Shown: piece after piece, positions 26,779-35,292 of the stretch
Position numbering within the stretch: the first letter of the stretch is position 1
Layout of the letters: every line of letters starts with the position of its first letter
Origin: Phycisphaerales bacterium
Lineage (GTDB): Bacteria > Planctomycetota > Phycisphaerae > Phycisphaerales > SM1A02
Assembly: GCA_029247205.1 (NCBI GenBank)
Contig: JAQWLT010000054.1
Location: 1 to 52,264, forward strand
Direction: 5' to 3'
DNA length: 52,264 nucleotides
Program-made: the position numbers and the translations under genes
The notes under the pieces: generated by a model
Database searches by the model: none
Seen by the model: the letters and a program-made list of their open reading frames with translations, nothing else
What the model was told of the DNA's origin: nothing

Positions 26779-27546
26779 TCAAAAGTCTCGCCGTTGTAGG
26801 CGAAAGTCTGCGAGCATGAGCATGACAAAGCAGGTGCTGAGCAGAGTGATAGATGGCCACCACGGCCACTGCCCATCGTGAATTCCCATGAAAACACGTA
26901 CATCTATGAGCGAGAATGGGCTGAGCCAGCCAAGGCCCTGCACCAAAAACATCGCAAAGGATACAAGGGCAACACCGACAACTACTGCTCCTGCGGTGAG
27001 TTGGTGTACGGCCCAGGCAGAAACGAGCGTCACCAGACAGATCAGCGACCAGAGAAAAATGCACATGTACAACGTGGAAGCAAGTAGTTCGCCCCAGCCA
27101 ACGTGTTCGCCGATCGAACGACTAAGCCATACCGCTGAGATTGAAGACAAGACGACCGGTCCTAGTGTGAGCACGCACACAAGCGCATGTCGCGTGTAGA
27201 GCACACGTCTGCGAGAGAGTGGTCGGGAAAAGAGAAACTCGGCAGTGCGTTGATCGGCTTCACGAGCAATGATGCCGCTGCCAATGAAGGCGATTGCGCC
27301 CACGCCAAACAAACTGCATCCCTTGAACCACTGCTGTACTGCGAGGTATGGCCAGAAGCCTGCATGCTCCATCGCCTTCAAGAGGTCCTGAATGGCATCG
27401 AATGGAACTAATTTGGCGATGGCTGGCATATTGTCACGGAAGCGCGGCCAATACAGAATTGCTGCGACAAGCGCCCCTTCCAAAATGACAAAGTAGCCCA
27501 GAGCGATCCACCAGGTCTGCCGTAGAAACTGCTTGCACAGGCTCAT
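26779..27546 (-). CDS. ABC-2 type transporter permease
   Basis: A 255-residue integral membrane protein with about six hydrophobic segments: near residues 12-33 (WWIALGYFVILEGALVAAIL), 80-95, 120-145, 155-185, 190-210 and 225-245. The cytoplasmic segment GIIAREADQRTAEFLFSRPLSRR is typical of ABC-2 permeases of the NosY/GldF kind, so export or complex-assembly roles are possible. It is coupled to the upstream ATPase by a 4-base overlap (ATGA). The substrate is unknown. Confidence 0.85.
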   Translation of the reverse strand: MSLCKQFLRQTWWIALGYFVILEGALVAAILYWPRFRDNMPAIAKLVPFDAIQDLLKAMEHAGFWPYLAVQQWFKGCSLFGVGAIAFIGSGIIAREADQRTAEFLFSRPLSRRRVLYTRHALVCVLTLGPVVLSSISAVWLSRSIGEHVGWGELLASTLYMCIFLWSLICLVTLVSAWAVHQLTAGAVVVGVALVSFAMFLVQGLGWLSPFSLIDVRVFMGIHDGQWPWWPSITLLSTCFVMLMLADFRLQRRDF

Positions 27547-28475
27547 GCGTTGGGCTCCTGATAGAGCGCACCAAATATTTCATCAAGTGAGCCGCCTGAT
27601 TGGATAGAAGCGATCGGCAGAGCCGCCAGCGCTGGTAGTACGGCCTCAGGCGCAGCATCATGCAGAAGAATCCAGTTTGTGCCGCCACCAGACCATTGCC
27701 AGCCTTCCACCTTGGGTAGATCTGATTGTTCGGCGGGGCGCCGAAGCGTGAGGTGAACCACGCGGCTTGTTTCAGCAAGTAAGTCACTAGTTGGGCCTTC
27801 GCGGATCACTTGACCGGATCGCAAGAATGCCACACGGTCGCAGAGGCGTTCGGTGCTTGCAAGATCATGAGAGGAGCACAGAATCGCACGACCAGTGGCA
27901 GTTGCTTCCCGAAGTAGGTCAACCGCAACTTGCCTCGCTGCAGGATCAAATGCTTCCATCGGCTCGTCAAGAATAAGTAGTGGTGCACCGCTTGAGAGTG
28001 CTTGTGCAAGTAACACCTTACGCTTCATGCCATGGCTGAGTGCGCCGACACGTCGACGACGAGGAACCCCAAGTTCATCGAGCAGTGCGAGTCCAGCAGT
28101 TCTGTCTGCCTGTGGATGAAAACGAGTTGCAAAGTCGAGTAACTCGCCTGCTCGTAGTCGGTGATAGAGCGATGTTTCGCTCGGTGCGTATCCAATCAAT
28201 TTTCTAGCAGCGAGAGAGTTTCGTATGGCATCTACGCCGCAGACATCAATTGCTCCTTCGTCGGCTTGTATGACGCCGAGGATGCACTTGAGAAGTGTCG
28301 TCTTTCCGGCACCATTCGGCCCAACGAGCCCGACGATCTCGCCAGAGGCGACATGTAGTGAGACACCCTGAAGAATGGCCGCGTTTCCGTATGACTTTTT
28401 GAGAACACAGACGGACAGCATGTGCGGCGATGTTGCTGTTTCTAGAGAAGCACCTTGATTTGTGTGACCATTCAT
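27543..28475 (-). CDS. ABC-2 type transporter ATP-binding subunit
   Basis: A 310-residue ATPase: Walker A GPNGAGKTTLLK, Q-loop region GYAPSETSLYHRL, signature LSHGMKRKVLLAQAL (LSxGMK, typical of ABC-2 exporters), Walker B LLILDEPMEAFD (an unusual M-E in place of T-x-G-L) and switch SSHDL. About 80 residues follow the nucleotide-binding domain. ATG 28475 (MNGHTNQGASL) is chosen over a frame opening at 28505. It is the partner of the permease at 26779-27546 and is divergent from tag. Confidence 0.9.
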   Translation of the reverse strand: MNGHTNQGASLETATSPHMLSVCVLKKSYGNAAILQGVSLHVASGEIVGLVGPNGAGKTTLLKCILGVIQADEGAIDVCGVDAIRNSLAARKLIGYAPSETSLYHRLRAGELLDFATRFHPQADRTAGLALLDELGVPRRRRVGALSHGMKRKVLLAQALSSGAPLLILDEPMEAFDPAARQVAVDLLREATATGRAILCSSHDLASTERLCDRVAFLRSGQVIREGPTSDLLAETSRVVHLTLRRPAEQSDLPKVEGWQWSGGGTNWILLHDAAPEAVLPALAALPIASIQSGGSLDEIFGALYQEPNA

Positions 28476-28507
28476 TATCAATCCGAATGGTAGCGTGATC
28501 AGCAAAG

Positions 28508-28513
28508 TACCAT
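28508..28513 (+). promoter_or_regulatory. candidate -10 box (TACCAT) of tag
   Basis: TACCAT ends 6 bases before ATG 28520. A second TACCAT lies on the opposite strand at 28487-28492, 11 bases before the ATPase ATG, so the 44-base divergent gap may hold two back-to-back promoters. Confidence 0.4.
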
Positions 28514-28519
28514 TTGCAG

Positions 28520-29095
28520 ATGGATGAAACGAGCAGATGCCCGTGGTGCGGTACAGATCCTCAGTACGTTGCTTATCACGATGAAGAGTGGGGTGTTCCT
28601 GTTCGGGACGATGTTGCGCTCTTCAACAAGTTGACGCTGGATATGTTTCAATCAGGACTTTCATGGCTCGTTGTTCTGCGGAAGCGTGCAAAAATGGTAG
28701 AACTTCTTCAACTTGATGCTCCAGACAAGTTGGCAAATTGGACGGACATAAATATCGATCGTGTATTGCTGGATCCGTCAATCATCCGCAATCGGATGAA
28801 AGTGCGGGCAGCGGTCAATAATGCAAAACTGTTCGTGCAACTACGTGACAACGGGCGTCCGTTCGGGAATCTGCTGTGGTCGCATGTAGGTGGCACAACC
28901 ATTGTAAATAACTGGAAAGAAGACACACATATTCCTGCGAGAACGCCAGAAGGAGATGCGATGTCTAAGGAACTCAAGGCGATAGGCTTCAAGTGGACGG
29001 GACCCACGGTGTGCTACGCATTCATGCAGGCGGTCGGCATGGTTAATGACCACCTCGTGTCGTGCCCACGGCATGCGGTCTGCGCAATCAACTGA
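28520..29095 (+). CDS. tag: DNA-3-methyladenine glycosylase I
   Basis: Removes 3-methyladenine from alkylated DNA. The 191-residue product has the zinc-site residues of Tag: RCPWCG near the N-terminus, AYHDEEWGVP (His), and NDHLVSCPRH (His and Cys) near the C-terminus. DMFQSGLSWLVVLRKR and IGFKWTGPTVCYAFMQAVGMVNDH are also diagnostic. ATG 28520 gives MDETSRCPWC; a TTG two codons earlier is less likely. Confidence 0.96.
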   Translation: MDETSRCPWCGTDPQYVAYHDEEWGVPVRDDVALFNKLTLDMFQSGLSWLVVLRKRAKMVELLQLDAPDKLANWTDINIDRVLLDPSIIRNRMKVRAAVNNAKLFVQLRDNGRPFGNLLWSHVGGTTIVNNWKEDTHIPARTPEGDAMSKELKAIGFKWTGPTVCYAFMQAVGMVNDHLVSCPRHAVCAIN

Positions 29096-29324
29096 TCGTA
29101 CGGGTTGTTGTTTGCTGATCTCTGCGATTCGTCTATCAAATATTCTTATGCTTCGCAGTAGTAGTCTCGGTCTGATCGCTGTGGAAGGATGGGATGCGAG
29201 TGTGCCTTCTAGCCCACTTCTTCTTTAAAGAGGAAGAGTATTCCTAGTAGAAAATGATGCGTGGTGTTTGTGAGTGGAAATTGTTCGCGTAGTATTCGTG
29301 GACTCAGCGAAATGGAGCAGTGCG
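29096..29324. other. 229-base gap between tag and the isoaspartyl peptidase gene
   Basis: No gene is supported. An imperfect inverted repeat around CTTCTTTAAAGAGGAAG (about 29218-29234) may act as a terminator-like hairpin for tag. A GGAG at 29315-29318 is the likely ribosome binding site of the following gene (7-base spacer). Confidence 0.4.
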
Positions 29325-30230
29325 ATGGTTTGGGCCTTGGCAATTCATGGTGGAGCGGGCGCAATTGTCGAAGCGTTGTCTGATGACCACCGCAACGCCG
29401 TCGAACAGACACTTCCTCGGATTGCAGATGTTGGCGCGACCATGCTTCGTGGCGGAGGTTCTGCCATTGATGTCGCCGAGCAACTCGCGGTTGAACTTGA
29501 AGAGTGCGAACTCTTCAATGCCGGACGCGGCGCAGTACTCAGTGTGAGGGGCACCCATGAACTCGAAGCATCGATCATGGATGGCGATTCCGGACGTGCA
29601 GGCGCTTGTTGTGGGTTGAAGACCGTTCGGAACCCTATTCGGCTGGCTCGGCAGGTGCTCGAACGGACGGATCATGTATTTGTTGCTGCACCTGGTGCCG
29701 AGGACCTTGCCAAGGAATGGCAACTTCCATGCGTGCCAAACGACTGGTTTACGACTGATCGTCGACGGCGCCAACTTGATGAGTTCCTCGCAGCTGAGCA
29801 AGATGATCGCATGCATCACGCGACAGTCGGGGCTGTGGTGTGCGATGCAGAAGGTCGTGTTGCAGCAGCGACATCAACAGGTGGTATGACCGGGAAGTTG
29901 CCTGGAAGGATCGGTGACGCACCGATGATTGGCGCGGGAACGTGGGCGGATACGCGTGTGGCTGTGTCCGGAACCGGGCTTGGTGAGCGGTTCATTCGTG
30001 CCGGCACTGCCAGAATGGTGAGCGCGCGGGTTGAATTGCTTGGCGAGCCCCTGCCTGTTGCCGCTGCAGCCGTGCTCGACTCAATGCCACCTGAGTCTGG
30101 TGGGTTGATCGCCGTTGACACGGGTGGGGTAGTAGCGCTTCCGTTTACAAGTCAGGGCATGTATCGAGCATGGGCGACAGGCGCAGGTATCGTGGGTCAT
30201 GCGATTGGACCCACGATAGGCGGCCCTTGA
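29325..30230 (+). CDS. iaaA: isoaspartyl peptidase/L-asparaginase (Ntn hydrolase, plant type)
   Basis: Cleaves beta-aspartyl dipeptides and asparagine after autoproteolysis. The 301-residue product has ALAIHGGAGAI at the N-terminus, CELFNAGRGAVLSV, and the autoprocessing site before the nucleophile Thr167 in HHATVGAVVCD. It is followed by STGGMTGKLPGRIGDAPMIGAG (shown in parts: GRIGDAP and GAGTWAD) and SGTGLGERFIR. ATG 29325 is preferred because GGAG lies 7 bases upstream and the IHGGAG motif then begins at residue 8, as in the family. Confidence 0.94.
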   Translation: MVWALAIHGGAGAIVEALSDDHRNAVEQTLPRIADVGATMLRGGGSAIDVAEQLAVELEECELFNAGRGAVLSVRGTHELEASIMDGDSGRAGACCGLKTVRNPIRLARQVLERTDHVFVAAPGAEDLAKEWQLPCVPNDWFTTDRRRRQLDEFLAAEQDDRMHHATVGAVVCDAEGRVAAATSTGGMTGKLPGRIGDAPMIGAGTWADTRVAVSGTGLGERFIRAGTARMVSARVELLGEPLPVAAAAVLDSMPPESGGLIAVDTGGVVALPFTSQGMYRAWATGAGIVGHAIGPTIGGP

Positions 30231-30280
30231 TGCGGCTGTGCATGTTGGGTCGGCGAGCGTGCTGACTTGATCCCCCTATT

Positions 30281-33124
30281 ATGGTTGACTCGGTTCCAAT
30301 GACACATACTCCCAAACCAATTCAACCCGGCGATGCCAGCGGAGTGCAACCCACTTCCTGCTTGCCGCCCAACGCAGACTTATACATCGGCCGCGACCTT
30401 GCTTGGCTCGACTTTAATGAGCGAGTGTTGGCTCAGGCAGAGAATTTCAGCCGCCCTCTTTTCGACCGTCTTCGATTTCTTGCCATTTGTGAAAGCAATC
30501 TTGACGAGTTCTTTATGAAGCGGGTCGCATTAATTCGTCGTCGCATTGATCTTGGTCTTGAGAAAGTGACCCACGATGGGCTTTCTGTTCGCCAGCAACG
30601 TGTGGCAATAAAAGAACGCGTGTCGCCTCTGGTTACTCGTCAGCGTTCGGTGTGGGTGAATCACTTGCTGCCGAGACTTATTGATGAGGGCATTCGAGTC
30701 ACTACGGTCGAAGATTTGCCTCGCCGTTATCAGGATCGTGTTGACGACTGGTTTCATCGCCACGTGTTTCCGCTCCTGACTCCTCTTGCGGCCGATCCTG
30801 GACATCCATTCCCATTCATATCGAATCTGTCGAGCAATTTTGCTGTTCTTCTTGCTGAGCCTGGAGAAGTGGATTCGCGATTTGCCCGGGTTAAGATTCC
30901 TGATGCACTTCCTTCGTGGATTCGAGTGCCAGTGCATGGACCGGTTGGTGCGATTCAAGACACAACACCATGTCGGGTCGTTCGAACTGCCGATGTCGTT
31001 CGCCGAAATCTTGAATCTGTATTTCCAGGGATGAAGATTCTTGAAGTACTGGAGTTTCGTGTCACTCGTGGCATCGGACTTGAAGATGACGATGATGATG
31101 TGCAAGATCTGGCCGAGTGGGTGCGTGCCTCTCTGCGGCATCGTCGGTTTGCAGAAGCCGTGAGGCTTGAGACAGGCGATGACCCGCCCCCCAAGCTCGT
31201 GCAGCGGCTGCTTGAGGAACTCGATCTCGAGCCCGAGGCGCACTACCAACGAGGCACGCCACTCGAGTGGGGCGGCTTGACTGATCTCACAAAGTTCGAT
31301 CGCAGCGATCTTGTGTCGCCACAGTGGCGGCCGATTGTTCCGACTCGCCTTGCCGATCCTGATGAGCCGATTTTTGACGCGATACGCCGTGGTGACATTC
31401 TGTTGAACCATCCATACGACTCGTTCCATGCTTCAGTGGAGCGATTTGTAACAGAAGCAGCTGCGGACCCTGATGTTGTCGCCATCAAACAGTGTTTGTA
31501 TCGAACCGAACCAGACTCTCCATTTATCCACGGCCTGCTGCGTGCTGCGGAGTCGGGGAAACAGGTGACATGCCTCGTTGAACTTCGAGCACGGTTTGAC
31601 GAGGACCGTAATCTGCAGCTCACACGAACGCTTGAGAAGCATGGCGTACATGTTGCGTACGGAGTGGTTGGGCTGAAGACGCACGCAAAGTGTTCATTGG
31701 TTATTCGTCGAGAGGGCGGCGCGTTTCGTGCATATGCCCACATCGGAACTGGGAATTATCACTCCGGGACTGCCAATCTTTATTCGGACTGCGGTTTGCT
31801 CACGTGTAATGATGAGATCACCGGGGATGTCATTCAGGTGTTTAATTATCTCACCGGAAGATCGCGGCACACTGACTATGAGCGGCTGCTCGTTGCCCCA
31901 GTGATGATGCGTGATCACATCCTCGCCTGTATTCATCGCGAGTCCGATCACGCTCGGGCCGGCCGGACCGCCCGAATCATTGCCAAGGTGAACCAGCTTG
32001 AAGACCCTGAGGTCATGACGGCAATCATTGCGGCGTCACAGGCCGGAGTGCAGGTCAACTTGATTGTGCGTGGTTTCTGCTGTCTTCTTCCTGGTGTTCC
32101 GGGTTACACCGACAACGTGCGAATCACCTCAATCATTGGCGACTTCCTCGAACATGCTCGGATCTTCTACTTTGCTGATGGGAAGTCTGACCCACTGAAG
32201 GGTGCATGGTTTATAGGCTCTGCCGATTGGATGCAGCGGAATCTTTCGCAGCGAGTCGAGATTGTGACGCCCATACTTGACCCAGCTGCCCGGCAGCGGC
32301 TTCATCGAATTCTGTCGATCAATCTCGACGACCGGCACGATGCATGGGATATGCGCCCAGATGGATCGTGGCACAAACTACAGGCATCAGTGGATGCACC
32401 AGATGAAAGTGTTGAATTACTCGGCACATTCGCCACACTTCGGCGCAATGCAATGCGAGCCGAGGTAGAGGCGATGCAAGACTCCCGGGCAAGGAGTCTT
32501 ACGTTACGCGAACTCCCACGCAAGGCTGTGGATTCAGCAGAAGATGTAACACTCGGCGGCGTAGAGCGAATTGTCGGGATGGCGCTTCTTGAGTCACCGT
32601 GGCGTACGGCAAGTGAGATTGGAAAGCGAGTCACGATTTCGCCATCACTCACGGTCGCGACAGGTATGAGATTGGAAGAGGGGGGGTTCATCGAGACGAT
32701 TTATCTTGGTCGGCACCGCGTGTGGATTCCTACGCCAGCCTTGGCCGATGCGATTGGCGGCCCGCTTTCGCTGGTTCGAGGTCGAGAGATCGGTTGGCTC
32801 ACTCGGCGCATCAGTCGATGGCTTCGACTGCAAGGATGGCGAGTGCGGAGAGGCGAGGGCACCGACTTCAATCTCATGGCCGAGTCACCCGATGGAGCGC
32901 AGCATGGCTGGGTGATCAAGTCTGATCGGCGAGGCGTTGCAAAGGAATTACGCGATGCGATAGGCGACGAGTGGACTCAAATCAATGCGGTGGGGGTGCA
33001 GTCCGACATCATTGACGTGCTTCGCGGTGTGAAGGCCAAGATGTCGATCTCTGACCGTCGCCGCATCAAGGTTTTGACGCTGGGTACGGTATTGCGACGG
33101 ACATGCGTGGAAGAGGACGTCTGA
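30281..33124 (+). CDS. ppk1: polyphosphate kinase 1 with a large C-terminal extension
   Basis: Polymerises ATP gamma-phosphate into polyphosphate. The PPK1 core is intact: IGRDLAWLDFNERVLAQA at the N-terminus, the autophosphorylated His468 in KTHAKCSLVIRREGG, YAHIGTGNYH, and His625 in GDFLEHARIFYF. These equal E. coli His435 and His592, both shifted by 33. By the same shift the core should end near residue 721, yet the protein has 947 residues. The extra ~226 residues hold a winged-helix-like region (about 750-830, VERIVGMALLESPWRTASEI onward) and a compact domain (about 845-940) containing GWRVRRGEGTDFNL and HGWVIKSD. ATG 30299 is an alternative start. It is followed by sixA, 2 bases after the stop. 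Confidence 0.93.
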   Translation: MVDSVPMTHTPKPIQPGDASGVQPTSCLPPNADLYIGRDLAWLDFNERVLAQAENFSRPLFDRLRFLAICESNLDEFFMKRVALIRRRIDLGLEKVTHDGLSVRQQRVAIKERVSPLVTRQRSVWVNHLLPRLIDEGIRVTTVEDLPRRYQDRVDDWFHRHVFPLLTPLAADPGHPFPFISNLSSNFAVLLAEPGEVDSRFARVKIPDALPSWIRVPVHGPVGAIQDTTPCRVVRTADVVRRNLESVFPGMKILEVLEFRVTRGIGLEDDDDDVQDLAEWVRASLRHRRFAEAVRLETGDDPPPKLVQRLLEELDLEPEAHYQRGTPLEWGGLTDLTKFDRSDLVSPQWRPIVPTRLADPDEPIFDAIRRGDILLNHPYDSFHASVERFVTEAAADPDVVAIKQCLYRTEPDSPFIHGLLRAAESGKQVTCLVELRARFDEDRNLQLTRTLEKHGVHVAYGVVGLKTHAKCSLVIRREGGAFRAYAHIGTGNYHSGTANLYSDCGLLTCNDEITGDVIQVFNYLTGRSRHTDYERLLVAPVMMRDHILACIHRESDHARAGRTARIIAKVNQLEDPEVMTAIIAASQAGVQVNLIVRGFCCLLPGVPGYTDNVRITSIIGDFLEHARIFYFADGKSDPLKGAWFIGSADWMQRNLSQRVEIVTPILDPAARQRLHRILSINLDDRHDAWDMRPDGSWHKLQASVDAPDESVELLGTFATLRRNAMRAEVEAMQDSRARSLTLRELPRKAVDSAEDVTLGGVERIVGMALLESPWRTASEIGKRVTISPSLTVATGMRLEEGGFIETIYLGRHRVWIPTPALADAIGGPLSLVRGREIGWLTRRISRWLRLQGWRVRRGEGTDFNLMAESPDGAQHGWVIKSDRRGVAKELRDAIGDEWTQINAVGVQSDIIDVLRGVKAKMSISDRRRIKVLTLGTVLRRTCVEEDV

Positions 33125-33126
33125 GC

Positions 33127-33621
33127 ATGCGAACACTGCTTCTGATGCGGCACGCAGAGTCATCTTGGGATCAAGCAGGCGAAGACTCGAAACGCCCACT
33201 CAATACATGTGGTGAGTCAGCGGCCCCTCGTATGGGGCGGTGGCTGTCGCTACAGGAGGCTGAGCCGGATGTTGTGTTGTCCTCAACAGCCGTTCGGGCT
33301 CAGACAACCGCTGAGTTGGTCATATCTGCTCTTGATTCGTCTCCTGAGTTGCGGCTCTTTGACGGCCTGTACCACCCCGATACGGATGTGATTCTCGATT
33401 CGCTTGCGTGCCACGGAGAGGAGGCTGACCGAGTGCTCTTGGTCTGTCACAACCCCGGTATCTCGGTGGCGGTAAGCGAACTCACTGGCGAGTACACCAG
33501 CATGCCAACAGCGGCATTGGCGGTGATTGAATTTGATATCAACAGTTGGCCTGACGTGCTGCTTGAGCGAAGGGGAACGCTCGCTCACTTGTGGCGGGTC
33601 AAGGAACTTCCTGATGAGTGA
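33127..33621 (+). CDS. sixA: SixA-type phosphohistidine phosphatase
   Basis: A histidine phosphatase of 164 residues with the RHG-type start [37 protein letters not shown] and the second histidine in [10 protein letters not shown]. Length and the RHAxSSW form match the SixA subfamily. It begins 2 bases after the ppk1 stop. SixA next to ppk is a recurrent arrangement in bacteria, suggesting a role in phosphate or polyphosphate signalling rather than the ArcB role known in E. coli. The 3' end overlaps the convergent epimerase gene by 23 bases. Confidence 0.9.
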   Translation: MRTLLLMRHAESSWDQAGEDSKRPLNTCGESAAPRMGRWLSLQEAEPDVVLSSTAVRAQTTAELVISALDSSPELRLFDGLYHPDTDVILDSLACHGEEADRVLLVCHNPGISVAVSELTGEYTSMPTAALAVIEFDINSWPDVLLERRGTLAHLWRVKELPDE

Positions 33622-34654
33622 CTTTGCCGGTCGTCATGTCGATGTTGTAGTACGCAAGGTACCAATCGACGAATCGGGACACGCCATCCTCAACGCTCGT
33701 TGTCGGTGACCACCCAAAGTCAGCTTTAAGATCGCTCGTGTCGGCCCATGTGGCGATGACGTCGCCGGCTTGCATGGGCAGCATATTTTTCTCGGCCGTC
33801 ATTCCGAGCTTCTCTTCGAGTATTTCGACGAACCGCATCAAACTAATCGGCGAGCCGTTGCCAATGTTGTACACCCGCCATGGGGCATTGCTGGTGGAAG
33901 GGTCTGGGCTGTTGGTGTCATAGTCTGGGTCGGGAGCCGCGACACGATCGACTGCCCGGACAACGCCTTCGACGATGTCCTCGACGTACGTGAAGTCACG
34001 GCTGTGGTTGCCGTGATTGAAGATATCGATAGGGCGACCTTCTAGGATTGCCTTGGTGAACTTAAAGAGCGCCATATCGGGGCGACCCCATGGTCCATAA
34101 ACGGTGAAGAATCGAAGTCCCGTACACGGAAGGTTGAAGAGGCACGAATACGAGTGCGCCATCAGCTCGTTGGCACGCTTCGATGCGGCGTAGAACGTCA
34201 TTGGATGGTCGGCACCGCGGTGCGGCGAGAATGGCATGTTGGTGTCGCTGCCGAATGCTGACGACGTTGATGCGTAGACGAGATGCTCTATCTCATGATG
34301 TCGGCAACCCTCCAGAATATTGAGCGTTCCGAGCAGATTGGATTGGCAGTAGACATGTGGGTTTTCGATTGAGTACCGCACGCCCGCCTGGGCACCAAGG
34401 TGAATGACTCGATCGATTGTATGGTCAGCAAAGAGCCGCTCCATCGCTTCCCGGTCCGAGAGATCGGCCTTCACAAAAGTAAAGTGCTCGCCATTCTCGC
34501 TTGTCCGAATTCGGTCAATCCTCGCATCTTTCATTGCGGGATCGTAGTAGTCATTCAGATTGTCCAGACCGATCACATAGTCGCCGCGGGCCAGTAAGCG
34601 GTGCGTTGTAAAGGATCCAATGAAGCCGGCTGCGCCAGTCACGAGAACATGCAT
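33599..34654 (-). CDS. NAD-dependent UDP-sugar 4-epimerase (UDP-glucuronate epimerase-like)
   Basis: Extended SDR of 351 residues. Cofactor site [12 protein letters not shown] at residue 3; [18 protein letters not shown] is typical of UDP-GlcA 4-epimerases; [16 protein letters not shown]; YxxxK in [16 protein letters not shown]; and [18 protein letters not shown]. The usual YASSSSVYG segment reads YASTSSAFG. Predicted to supply UDP-galacturonate or a related sugar for the adjoining glycan locus. ATG 34654 has GGAG 8 bases upstream and TATCAT a further 14 bases back, so it looks like a separately transcribed, leadered gene. Confidence 0.88.
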   Translation of the reverse strand: MHVLVTGAAGFIGSFTTHRLLARGDYVIGLDNLNDYYDPAMKDARIDRIRTSENGEHFTFVKADLSDREAMERLFADHTIDRVIHLGAQAGVRYSIENPHVYCQSNLLGTLNILEGCRHHEIEHLVYASTSSAFGSDTNMPFSPHRGADHPMTFYAASKRANELMAHSYSCLFNLPCTGLRFFTVYGPWGRPDMALFKFTKAILEGRPIDIFNHGNHSRDFTYVEDIVEGVVRAVDRVAAPDPDYDTNSPDPSTSNAPWRVYNIGNGSPISLMRFVEILEEKLGMTAEKNMLPMQAGDVIATWADTSDLKADFGWSPTTSVEDGVSRFVDWYLAYYNIDMTTGKVTHQEVP

Positions 34655-34707
34655 AGATGAGTCTCCGAATGGGCATGATATCAATCGGCGCTTGGGCCTT
34701 GGCCTGC

Positions 34708-34713
34708 TAGCCT
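34708..34713 (+). promoter_or_regulatory. candidate -10 box (TAGCCT) of the chimeric ORF
   Basis: TAGCCT ends 6 bases before the GTG at 34720. If functional, it would give a leaderless message covering the chimeric frame and the coupled glycosyltransferase. Confidence 0.3.
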
Positions 34714-34719
34714 CTCAGG

Positions 34720-35292
34720 GTGGAACCCCGTTCTCAATCACGTGTGCTGTACATTGTTGGAAACGCCCGCAGCGTCAGTGCGATCTTCGCGTCCATGGCT
34801 GGCCAGTTGAATGGTGTTTTTGCTGCAGGTGAACTTGCTCGCGTGAGGCCGGAACCATCTGATGCCATCTGCGGGGTGCCGCTCATGACCTGTACTGTTT
34901 GGAGCAGAATCTTGGCCTCACGGCGATGGGATGTCAGCGACACACTTTGCAGTGATGTGAGGTGGATCGCCCAAAGGCGTTCTCGCCGCCGGCACATTTC
35001 ACGCCTGTTGTTAAGTGCGATTGGTAGCCGAGCAGCAACGTGGATGCAACGTGTGCACCAATCTCTACTCGGGGCAACAACCGACATCATGGGTGACGCT
35101 GGCTTTGTCGTGCCACCAGGCGAAGCAGCCGTCTTGGCCCCGGCAATCGAGCGAGCGATCAAGCTTCCACAGGCGAAGCGAAGATCGCTTGGCGCACATG
35201 GTCGCCTCCGCGTATCAAGCCGATACTGCCAACGCAAGACGACAACAGACTACGAATCACTGTGGCGCACACTTGGTAAGCCGTCGCCATGA
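34720..35292 (+). pseudogene. chimeric ORF: decayed sulfotransferase N-terminus fused to glycosyltransferase C-terminus
   Basis: The frame is open for 190 codons but matches two families. Residues 8-123 follow the sulfotransferase at 44963: RVLYIVGNARSVSAIF against QVIYITGFGRSGSTIL, NGVFAAGELA against NVFGCGEL, CTVWSRIL against CSVWSEVV, and a Leu-rich segment ending WMQRVHQSLLGATTD. The PAPS-binding GRSGST is degraded to ARSVSA. From about residue 124 it reads MGDAGFVVPPGEAAVLAPAI and YESLWRTL, the C-terminal nucleotide-sugar half of a family-4 glycosyltransferase, without the rest of that enzyme. Neither half should be catalytic. The TGA overlaps the ATG of the next glycosyltransferase gene (ATGA), so the frame may persist to couple translation. 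Confidence 0.7.

Noticed and set aside
30530-31743. Minus-strand open frames of 299 and 166 codons opposite ppk1
   Set aside because: Shadow frames of a highly conserved gene; low-quality, basic composition and no motif.
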